From Telmatactis stephensoni (lineage: Eukaryota; Cnidaria; Anthozoa; Actiniaria; Isophelliidae): a stretch of DNA of 64,000 bases. Under the pieces are notes generated by a model. It was not told the origin of the DNA. It saw nothing but the letters and a program-made list of their open reading frames with translations, and made no database searches. The translations under genes were made by a program, and so were the position numbers. Positions 50,386 through 61,217 of this stretch are shown here, in pieces (position 1 is the stretch's first letter; every line of letters begins with the position of its first letter). The DNA lies in contig JALIZF010001251.1 of assembly GCA_029948255.1 (NCBI GenBank), positions 1 to 64,000 of the forward strand. Direction: 5' to 3'.

Positions 50386-52950
50386 ATAAACTTACCAAGA
50401 GCACTAGGACAAAGTCGGTGTGTGTGTATGCACTAGTCGAAGTAAACCCCTACCCCCATCCCCAACCAGGGACAGGCCTTGAAATGTGTCTATATCTATA
50501 TTTGGATTTGAGGCCAGTAACCACATGGCCTCATAGAGGTCTATTTTTTTAAGTTTTGCAAGTTAAAACTGCAAGGAAACTTGTAAATTTTCAATTGTGT
50601 GGGAACTCGTCAAGTTGGCGCCAAATCGTTGCTCCAAATTGTTAGTAGACTTTAGTAGACTAAATTCCCCAAAAACTATTCCAACAAAACAAGAATACTT
50701 TATTCTGCTCGCCAATGTTACACATACACTTTTAAGAAAAGAAATTTATCACAAATCTTTAACCACAATTAAAGGAGGGGGTTGCTAAATTGCAAGCCTG
50801 CGAGCCCGAGCCTCTGTATGCGAGCCACGAGCCTTTTTTGTGCCATAAATATAATTTCGCGCCAAAACATGTAAATTATAGTCTAGGAGGAATACAAGGT
50901 AAGGTTTCACTTAGTTTTTCTTTAATTTAACACTTTTGCCTTGGAATTACTGGATTATTTTCGTATTTTTACTAATTTAACGCCCCTTTTGTGCCCTTTT
51001 TTCGCTATTATGCGTTAAACGATTCGAACTGGTCCGAAAGGTGAACAAAGTTTCGATCGGGCCACATGAAAATTTCAGAGATTTTGCTGAGCTAATATGC
51101 GGAATTCTGGAATGTATTATTCTTTATATTCCCTTGATATACTGGCTAAAGCGAAAACAAAAGAAAAGAAGGCCCCTAGAGCTGGTCATATGGTATGACG
51201 CAGTCAAATAATCGTTCATGCGTACCTCAAATTGTTCACTATATTAAAGCTCTTGATCCAACTGCGAGAAAAAATTGTAACCAAAGAACTGTTTCAAATA
51301 TATTGGATCTTGTTAGGAAATTAGCATTTCTGCTGTCCTAAAAACGCGAGACGTAGACGATAAATAGCTTACATTATAGGTATACCATTGAAACAAAATG
51401 CAAGCATGCTTTCTTCCCGGGCTCCCTGTGCAAATACCCTTATGTTCCATATATGAAGGACTTGGCTCATAGGATGACTTGGCTATACCGCTGAACATTA
51501 ATGGCGTTCGTTTCTCGGAAGTCGGCGATGTCCACCATCAGTTGTCCAAACCCAAGAAGACTTCAAGCAGTAGTAAGCTTAATTTAGGTTTATATGTGTC
51601 TCGTAGCAATTTATTACAAATAAATGTCTCAAAAATACAGCATTTTACGTTTATATTGAAGACTCGCAAAAATAGGCTCGCGGCTCGCACACACAGGCTC
51701 GTATTTTAGTTACTCTCATTAAAGGACAAACGTGCTCATAATAAAGCAACGACGAAGAACTATTCCATCGAACACCGTATAGTTGAACGCTTTTATTAAA
51801 TGCACTTAGAATGGAAATCTTTCTAGAAGAGGAAGGAACTACCGAACTACACTTAATTGATCACAAACTGAGCACTACGAAGGTACAGAATTTGGCGCCA
51901 TTTCGCCTTCTGCTGAATCGGTACTTCGATTGATTTATCGGCATAAAATCACATAATTGTAAAACGCACAATATTACTAATACAATTTATAACCACTTAC
52001 CAACATGTATTTCCCACAAACAAGTAGTAAACCGGCATAAAAGTAGAAAAACCTCAGCCAAAAGCCATCCAACTCATGCTCATCATTTCCGTTGATCACG
52101 TGCTTCCAAGTGGATCACAGGGAGCCCGGCTTTAGGTAAAGGAATTAATAAAGTACTCTGGGTTTCCTGTGGTGACGAAGCTTGCGATTTGTGAAAACAA
52201 CAAAAACAAAGAATATGTGGATTACTCTGAACAATGTCTTTTTGTTCTACTATACTAACAAGCACGTAAAAATGCTCACATTTTGTAATTAGTTAAAAAC
52301 AAGTTTGATTTGAAACATTACATACCGGCATAAAACCAGCATTCATTTCGGTCTTTGCTTGACGTTTTTGCTCTGAACCGCGACAACGCTTTTTGAAATA
52401 GTTGTATACCTACTTCAGTCATTGCAAGAGGACAAACCAAGGCCTTGATGTTAACTTGTTAATTTCAGGATTCGTATGTGACCCAAAGTACATAGGAGTG
52501 CGCTCATTCCCAGAAATCATTGCGTGTTCACTCTGGGTTCATGGTTTTAAGACATATTATTTCACCAGCTTTAACTCCAAAGATTCGAATCTTTACAGCA
52601 AAGCTCGTAATTTTCGCAACTAGTAAGTAAACCGCACTTGCCTCGCATGCGGTTTCTCCTTTTTGCAAATCAGCCGCCAAGATGGCGACAAAGGTTCGCA
52701 TGACGGAAAAGCCGATAATTCTCTCCTTCTTAGAGAATATGCATTGGAAGATTACCTCAAATACTGCATCTTAAGATCAGAGAATTCAAAGTAGACAAGT
52801 CTCATGCAAAAATGATGTCGGCCGGTTGTTGTTATGATCGTATGAACCTGAATATGATTTAACCTAATATTTATAACAGGTTTTGTAAAAGACAGATTTC
52901 GTAAAGTACAGATTTCGTTTCGTTTCGTTTCGCAAAATACAGTAAGCCTG
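50386..52950. other. Host non-coding region
   Basis: No gene is supported. The MITE at 50817-51701 lies inside. Short ORFs are not protein-like. Confidence 0.4.
50817..51701. mobile_element. MITE with CGAGCC-rich ends (885 bp or slightly more)
   Basis: CGAGCCTCTGTATGCGAGCC at the left pairs with the complement of CGAGCCTGTGTGTGCGAGCC at the right, about 28 bp with three or four mismatches. The CGAGCC motif repeats within each arm. The target duplication is not clear. Confidence 0.6.
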
Positions 52951-52954
52951 TACC

Positions 52955-53422
52955 TCCATGTTCTCACATGCACTCCCATACACGTTCCCTAGTACACTCG
53001 CTCCCCACATACTCCCATGCTCTCTTGTGTTCTTCCATGTACTCCCACATATTCCCATGCCTCCAATGCATGACCATGCACTCCCATGCACTGTCATCCA
53101 CTCCAGTGAACTCCCGTGTACTCCCATGTACTCTCAAATACTCCAATGTAATCCTGTGTACTCCCATATACTACCATAACTCTCCTATACTCCATGCAAC
53201 CCTACATACTCCCATGTATGCACTCCCATACACACCCATGCACTTCCACAAACTCTCATGTGCTCTCGTGTACTCCCATGAACTCCCTCATACTCCCATA
53301 CACTCCATGTATTCCCATGTCCTCCCATGCATCCTCATGCTCTTTAATGTACTCCTATGAACTCCCATGAACTCCCATGTACTCACATACTCTCATGCAC
53401 TTTCATATACCCTCATATACTC
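52955..53422. repeat. ACTCCCATG minisatellite, left part
   Basis: Dozens of degenerate 10-bp units of (C)ACTCCCATG, open in several frames, giving spurious Cys/His/Tyr/Pro-rich translations on both strands. Interrupted by a MITE and resumed at 54012. Confidence 0.9.
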
Positions 53423-54011
53423 CCCGGGGGGGGGGGGGTACTCCCTATAATGGACTATACGGGGATGCTCCGCCCGAAAGGGGTACCTTTTTCAGGCTAC
53501 AGGTATGGGAAAGGGGTCCCTTTTTCCGTCCACAGGTATGGGAAAGGGGTCCATTTTTCATCCACAGGTATATGAAAGGGGTACCTTTTTCGTCCGCCAG
53601 TCCAAAGGGGTCTAATTTCTTTTATAAACGGTGCAAAGGGTTCAAATAAGTAAAGTCACTACCTTGCGTTCCTGATGTCAAAAGTATAAGCATACTTCAG
53701 CTATACATTAATAACCTGAATAAATTAAGATATTTTTTTAATTTTTAGTTGTCTTTTCGCTTTCCAAAGGGTATCAATGGTCCGTCTCCCTTTACCAAAG
53801 GGTCTCAAATATTAAGGGTACCTTGTAAGGGAGAGGTATGTGAAAGGGGTACATTTTAGTGAGAACTATGTGAAAGGGGTGCGACTTTTTGAGATTTGAT
53901 ATGTGAAAGGGGTACGAATTTCCGAATTTTACTATGTGAAAGGGTAAGGGGTCGGGAGTCCGGGCGGAGCATCCCCGTATGAAAACTTTCGGAGTACCCC
54001 CCCCCCCCGGG
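53423..54011. mobile_element. hAT-like MITE with poly-G ends inside the minisatellite (589 bp)
   Basis: The ends CCCGGGGGGG and CCCCCCCGGG are followed inside by GGGGATGCTCCGCCCG and its complement. The 8-bp ATATACTC occurs directly at both sides (53415-53422 and 54012-54019). Internal (T/G)ATG(G/T)GAAAGGGGT units repeat in direct orientation. Confidence 0.75.
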
Positions 54012-54360
54012 ATATACTCTCATTCACTTCCATACACTCTCATGCACTTCCATGAACTCCTCGGTACTCTCATATACTCCAACGTTCACCTATGTATCTG
54101 TATTTCCATGTACTCCCACGTACTCTCATATACACCCAAGCACTCCTATACTCTCACATACTTTCACGTATTCCCGAGCACTCCAACATACTCCCATATT
54201 CCATGTACTCACATGTCCTTATGCACTCTCATGCATTCCCATGTACTCCCGTGTACTCCAATGCACCCTCATGCTCTTCCGTTTACTCCCATGAACTCCC
54301 TTGTACTCCCATGTACTCATATATTTTCATGCACTCTCATATACTCTCATGTACTCGTAA
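54012..54360. repeat. ACTCCCATG minisatellite, right part
   Basis: Continuation of the 10-bp repeat after the MITE. Confidence 0.9.
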
Positions 54361-54978
54361 CCAGTTGTAACCTGCATCTTGTTATAATTTTAAGTGATAT
54401 TAGCGGTGACCATTAAATTTTGATCATTCCAAACACATTTTGTTGACGTCACGAATCATCGTTCACTCTACATGTTGGCCTATAAACACGCCGCGCATGA
54501 CACACATGAATCCCACTGCAAGATTAGTGTAAAGGTCATTTTATAACTTGACGTCACAGATGTCTCGTCAAGTATTTAGGTAATAATATCTTAACTATAA
54601 GTAACTATTGCTGGATTTAAATTATTTACTTGAGAATCAAAAGATAAAAAAGTGTTAGCAATCTTGGATGAACAAAAAAAACAGACGCTAATGAAATGAC
54701 GCAAAGTCTGATTACCGCTAAAGCGTTTATTTACATGGTTGACTATATTGCGGTTGACCGATCAGAATCTAATAGACTTAGAGTTCTTATAGACTTGCAA
54801 CATTTTAGTTACAATTGTTCGTAAAGGGAAGCAGTTTAATTTGAGCAGCTTGCCTTCAAAACAAAATAATAATACACTCAAATGAAGAAAAGCGAGGAAA
54901 AGAGACAGGACTTTAGACAGACATAAACGAAAAACTTGGTATTAAACATCAATAAAGTAGCAAAACAACAAACAAATT
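54361..54978. other. Non-coding stretch, no feature seen
   Basis: AT-rich sequence without ORFs of interest, ending at the 8-bp target duplication of the next MITE. Confidence 0.4.
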
Positions 54979-55307
54979 CCCGGGGGGGTACTCCCCTATA
55001 TTCGCTATACGGGTACGTACCGCCAAACAGGGTATAGGGTTTTCAGCGATTTTACTCTGGAACAGGGTATATAAAAATCGTAATTACTCTCTGGAACAGG
55101 GTATCTTTTAACAAAGTTCGTCTAAAAGGCCGGGCTGAAAGGGGTTAACGACACGTCAACTTCGCCGGAAGGAATGAAATTAGGCAGGCATTTACTCTGG
55201 AACAGGGTATCAATTTTGGAAATTTTGCTCTGGAACAGGGTCATTGTTCGAGGGGCTCAGCGGCACGTCTCTACCCAAAACTGGAAGGAGTGCTCCCCCC
55301 CCCCGGG
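54979..55307. mobile_element. hAT-like MITE with CCCGGGGGGGTACTCCC ends (329 bp)
   Basis: AACAAATT flanks both sides as a perfect 8-bp duplication (54971-54978 and 55308-55315). Internal CTCTGGAACAGGGTAT units repeat four or five times. Its ends match the MITE at 53423 but the interior differs. Confidence 0.85.
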
Positions 55308-58300
55308 AACAAATTACAACAAAAACAAAACATCAAATTTAAACCGTTCCTAAGCTGATCGTGATCGATTTCCACAACGATTCACTGACCCTCAAGGTGC
55401 TTTGTCGGTGCATAACACCCTAGGGCAACAAAGCTTACATGTATATCTGAAACTCTGTAAAGGACCAGTCTGTGCTCTTGCTGATCACTAAGCTAGAAGC
55501 ATTTCAAGCCATTGGGGAGGGGGTAGTCCTAATATTTTGCTAAAATGGATTATGAGCTCGCATAATTGTTAAAACTTGTTTGGAGCAAAGTCAATGAATT
55601 TTCCGAGGGCAAGTAAACGAAACAGCCTTCAACATACACTTCAAACACTCTTTTCTATTTAGGCTTTGCAAAAAAGTGACCACGTACCCCTCCCCCTCGC
55701 TCCCCCCGATTTCGAAGCCCGGTTTCGAAGTCCTCCAGGCAAGCAACGCAACCAAAAACAAGTCGATCCATCTGATAATCTAAAAGAGAAAAGTCCACCA
55801 TTTACTCATTTTGGTTATGACCAATGCACGCTGCTTTAGTAGTCATTTCGCCAAATATGCATCTCATTTAATGACATTACTTTGCCATTTGGTAAGGAGG
55901 GCTAAGCACAGCGAACGTTGGAGAGACGAGGGAGTGGAGGGAGTGAGAGTTCAAAGTATAGAAAGGAAGAAAAATCCTCGATCGTTGTGGCTGATTAATG
56001 CTGCGATTAGCTGAATTTACAGTATTACTGCATTAGTTTACTGTACCGTAAAAGTAGATCTTAGGAACATACGGCTCTCAGTTAGATGCATGTGAGGCGC
56101 CCATGATCTGATCTGACATTCTGACCACACAAAATAATAGGAAAAGAAACTTAAATAAGGCTAAATAAACATGCGAAAATAAAGCAAATCCTAATAAAGG
56201 CAGTCGCTGTAATATATGCATTCAATTCCTATTCATGTCGTCGTCATGATAACCAATTTCATGCAACTTTTGCTGCTCATTTTCCCCACAGATTCACCCT
56301 TGAGTTCCTCTCCCTGTCATTTCCAAACAAATAAAAACTTTAAGCACACAAGGAAAAAAGCCTCAGTACAATGGACCACTGGACCGTAGCGTGACTCGGC
56401 CTTTGTAGCTCTATTTGACAACATGTCATATTCATCAATTGCCAAACCCACTAGAAGCAAAGTCCACGCATTGAGTTACATGGAAAACGTAATCAACAAA
56501 CGCCGGACGGGTATTTATTCTGCCTGAAGAGTAATTTATTTCACAACGACGAAAAGAGCTTTTAGTTGCTTTCTTTGAGAAAGAATTCGAGTATTTAAGG
56601 TAAGGCTTTGGCGTAAGTTTAACGGCACCAACGCTTTGTCCAAGTCGTTTGCGTATAAATCCAACCACAATTGCCACGCGATCCAGTTGAAACCGTGCTA
56701 CAACCGTGCTACAACGGTCTTTTGCGTCCTTACAAATTAGCAATGTTATTCTTCTGATTTCCAAAATCTTGAACCATCCTTACAACAAGAACCCACAGGT
56801 TTTTTATCGTCGCATTTACCCGCTTTAAACGAAAACGACTTCGAACATGTTTCTTTGTTGGCTTGGACAAGAAAGGCATTTGTAAATGTTACGAAACCTT
56901 CTCCAAAAGACGTAGTACATTATATTTCATTAGATGCAAGACAAATGTACACATAGGGTGCTTCTTGTAGCCCTTTTACAAGTAGTTTACTGCGGAATCT
57001 CTTAAAAACCTTGAATTTCTCTATTAAAGTGTACTTTTTGTTCCTGAGTTTTCGATCTAAGATATTTTTTTTCATGACTTGCCAGTTAGAGATAATGTTT
57101 GTGCTCTGTTCAACTTAATTCTTCGAAGGGTAGGTTTTCCAAAACCATATATCATTAATTGGTATAATGTGAACGTCGTACGAGGGTAGAAGACGGTTCC
57201 TGCTAAGCCATAGCTTCGGTTGTGCAACACGACGCTATCGATGTTTTTACTGTTCTTGTTATATTGTTTTTAATCTTCTATTTAATGTGGAAATTGGATT
57301 GTTAATTCTGTTTGTTTTTTCTATTTATTGGATTACTTATTCCTGTAGATTTTTGATTGTTTCGTTCTTCTCAGCGGTTCATGAGGCATAAGCCCAGTAC
57401 TGAGCGACCGCCGCGTGGAATTTTGTTTTGGCGCAGAGATAAAGAAAAGCATATTTTAGACAACAACAACGCTGGTGTACGACGATGTTTGTTATCTTAC
57501 TGTAAGCCTCGGAGTTTCGTGGGAAACATAATTTAATGTCTACCAGTTTCTCTTTAAAAGCGAAGATTTCGATTTTGGTTGCAATGTTTACATGCGCAAC
57601 CACGATACTCCCACGTCAACGCCCCCAACGTTTACCCAGTCGCCTTCGCTCTAGGCTACTGGAGGTTAGTCAGTGGAATTCCATACATTTCATCTCTTTA
57701 ATGGCAGTCTGTGGTTTTGTTTGCACTGTGTAAACAATTACGAAAGGCCTGCTTAAAACATTAAGCATTCTGTCAACATAAAAACGCATTTCATGCATGC
57801 CCACTGCAACTTTATTTAGAAGTTTTAGAAGTAAACTAGTAGAGCTCCTACAAGAGAGCAAACAACAAAACAGATAAACCGCATCTGGATTTTTAGGCAG
57901 CTTGAAGTCGTGAACCGATCGATGTCTGAATGTAGTTTCCGCCCGAATATCTTACGTGCAGGCCTCCTCGATGATTTCGACATCTACATCTACATTTATT
58001 GAGTTAGCAAAAAACTATAATTACAGTTATCACGCTAACTATAAATTAAAATAATAATAATAAATCTGACGTCGTTTGTAGAGACCACTGAACTTGAAGC
58101 AGGATTTAAAATGGCTGCATTGAGTAATCGAGTAATCGAGAGTGATTGCTTAATTTAGACGCCATATTTTTTAACTAGTGAATACGTGAAGCCTTGGTAC
58201 GAGTTGTTTTATCAGAAAGCTAAGGCTATGTTATTCTATTGCGTAGTAAAACTTGTAACCAGCTGAGTTGATTTAGCTTAAACCGGGTCATTTAACAGGA

Positions 58301-59677
58301 AATAGCGTGCCGCGTAAACTAAAAAAAACACTTTGGGTCATGGAATTGACGTCAAGTATTGCGAAGCTCGCAGGGACCAAGCCGATAGCGTGTTCAAGGT
58401 GAAGATAACTCGACACGAAGTAGGCTGTTGCCAGAACACCACTGGCTACATTTTATGTCATTACATAATCGCAACTCGGCTCGTGAAGAGTAGGTCAGCG
58501 ATGGCAGTACCCTGCGAGCAGAGTCTCCCTTTACCTTCTCCGCGGACTAACAGGTCTAACGAAAAGAGGCTTTCTTAGAGACAATTTTTAAACTTCTCTA
58601 ACATTGGCCTTTGAAGCGAACAGATCCGCTACACAGGAACCCCGGTACACTGAAACAAACTTAACGTAAGCACAGTAAACAAACGTCGAGGATGGGAAAC
58701 ATGTGGTCCGACCACAAAAAAGAAGGTGAAATTTATCCAATCAGATAACTGCTATAATCTAAGAATTTTAGTTTATATACATCTTGGTTTTCCTGTGTTG
58801 TCGATAGAGAGAGACTAGGCACTAGTTAGATAAGAAATTCCAAAGAAAGAGCTAACTGCACCGTACCGTACCCGACTGTTACGGCAGATTTTTCGAATGT
58901 TTTTACGGCGCGGTAAGTTTCACCACTCATGCGAAATATAATATAAAATCTAAAATATATTTCATTACATTACTGTACTGGATGATTATAGTAAACTGTA
59001 CAAAAATTGAGTGTTTAAGCATTTGATTGACTTGACACAGTGATGGGGGTCATGCTTTATGCCAGGAGCTCCGTCGGGGCGGCATATGATCATAGGACTT
59101 TCCTGAATTCGCAGCACGCAAAATGAATTGCAAATCGGTCGATCTCGACTTAAGGCTTAATTCAGGAAATAACTGCTGATTATTTTGTTAAATAATAGTG
59201 GAATCGCTGTCAGCTTGGAAATATTGCAAGACTATTAGGATTTGATAGGTCTGTAGGGAGAATAAGACAACTAGTGGCCCTAGTGACGAACCGTATGTGA
59301 CACCTAAAGTTAATGGAGGCCAATCATTTATCTGTATAAACTACCAACGAGATACTGATAAAACAAAACCCCGAATGATTTCCATATATTTTGGGCCGGG
59401 ATGCTCGTCGTACCTTTTAGGATCAATCGATCGGCGATCTGGCGCCTTTTAGAGTAATTAAGATGCCGCCATAAATTTTACGAGTAGATGATGTTCAAAG
59501 ATTTGAACTTGAGGACCCTTCTGTAAACCATGTATATGATAATAGTGATAATCTTTATTGAGGATACCAACATCTATTAAAACTGAAAAATATTACATTT
59601 ATTGATTTTGAGTTGGTAGCTTTAAATATCATGGGTTGCCACGCTTACCTGGACAAGACTCATGCAGGTAGCTTTTA
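55308..59677. other. 4.4 kb host non-coding region
   Basis: Apart from short ORFs with no protein-like character and a few low-complexity runs, I see no gene or repeat boundary that I can support. It may hold regulatory sequence for the downstream UNC93A-like gene. Confidence 0.4.
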
Positions 59678-59929
59678 AGGCTGGTTCACACTAGCGTCGG
59701 AATCAGAATCGGAATCGTAAGAAAACAACAAAGAATTTAGGGATTAGAATACAAAAGAAAGGTGTTTTTCTTTGTTCCTTCCTTTGTCTTTGATTATGCT
59801 TATGCTTGGTCTTATGCTTCTTGCGATGCTTATGTCGATGTCTTATGTCACACGCTTGACTTAACTCTTTTGTCTTTTCCTTTGTTTTCTGCTTCCGATT
59901 CCGAATCCGACGCTAGTGTGAACCAGCCT
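59678..59929. mobile_element. Harbinger-type MITE (252 bp)
   Basis: AGGCTGGTTCACACTAGCGT ends are inverted over about 40 bp (through GTCGGAATCAGAATCGGAAT) and flanked by TTA (59675-59677 and 59930-59932). Confidence 0.8.
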
Positions 59930-59932
59930 TTA

Positions 59933-61217
59933 GGGATCACTTTCAAAATTTCCGACGAGCATCCCCACCTTTCTGTATACAGGATTCTCCCCGAGGGAAC
60001 AAAACATTACCTTGTAATCCACACCAAACCTATTACCTTTGTAATCCACACCAAACCTATTTGACTTGGGAACTTGGAAGTTCATCCAACATGATTGCTG
60101 TGACGTCACTGAAATAAGCGCTTCCCGAATACCTAAAACGTTTGTTTTAAGGGTGTACTGACATATATCGTTGCTGTGCAACGGTTGCTATGCAAAATAG
60201 GGTCTTCTTTTGGCCAGCAAAATTGAATAGGCACACGCGCGCGCGTTTTTGGCGGGAATCATTTGACTTTCGGTAGAGCGACGCATACCTGACAAAAAGG
60301 ACGCATTTTCGTTCTTATTGCGCATGCGCGGAACACTTTACTTCCAGTTTCTTTAAAAAGCTATAATCTTTGGCAAATTTCATCAGAACGAAGTATTTTT
60401 GCAATATTTATATTCTTTACAGCCTTTTCTTCAAAGCCGAGCATGGGATTTCCGAAAAATTAAGAAATACGAAAGTTATTGGCAGAAGTCACTCATTTTT
60501 GACATTCAAAAACTCCTAAAAGGCTTATTTGGAAACCATTCTTTAAACCCATGCTCGATTCTATGCACCTTGGTCTCTAGATTAAAATAATGCATTTTAA
60601 ATTCTCAAATATACAGTGCTGAAAAAAATTATAGCTTTTTTCTGTATCTATGACGTCAGATGATGACGTAATGCAATGGCGTCAAAATGCGAAAGTTCCC
60701 TCAGGGAAAAATAACCTACAAAACATAAAAGCGATATGACAATTTGGTGGCATTTTATAGAATTTTCAAATTTCCCTAGCAACGGGCCATCTTTATATGT
60801 CAGTACACTCTTAATATGGGGTTGAACCAGTACAAGTGAAAATGAGCTTTGCGTTGGAAACGAGATCTAATAGAATTTTTGGAACTATTGACTTCCAACA
60901 TTTTTTCATTCGCGAAAACAGACAATCCAGAATGCACTGTCTACTTAGCATAATGTTAACTTTTTTCAAATAGTTACAATATCTCATGGACGTCCCTAGG
61001 GAGGGGGGGGGGGGGTTCCAGGGACTCCGGACCATGTCCCCCCTTCCTTTTCAACTTTCAAGCAATGGAAATGAGGTTTATATATGCGTCATGAATGACT
61101 GCATTTATCGAATTGCCGTCCTTTCAAGAAGGCTGCGGACGCTCCTGCATGTATCTATATAATATTTTTAGTTATGTACTCAACATCGTGCTTGTTGTAC
61201 AGGTCCCTCGATGCAAA
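59933..61217. other. Upstream region and 5' untranslated part of the UNC93A-like gene
   Basis: No gene is supported before 61218. A poly-G run (about 60999-61015) and a likely acceptor (TTGTACAG at about 61195-61202) precede the start codon, so a 5' non-coding exon is probable further left. Confidence 0.4.

Noticed and set aside
52955..54360. Cys/His/Tyr/Pro-rich ORFs on both strands
   Set aside because: They are readings of the ACTCCCATG minisatellite in several frames.
56435..58578. Short ORFs (109, 65 and 81 codons)
   Set aside because: No domain pattern, no splice context and ordinary composition; probably chance.
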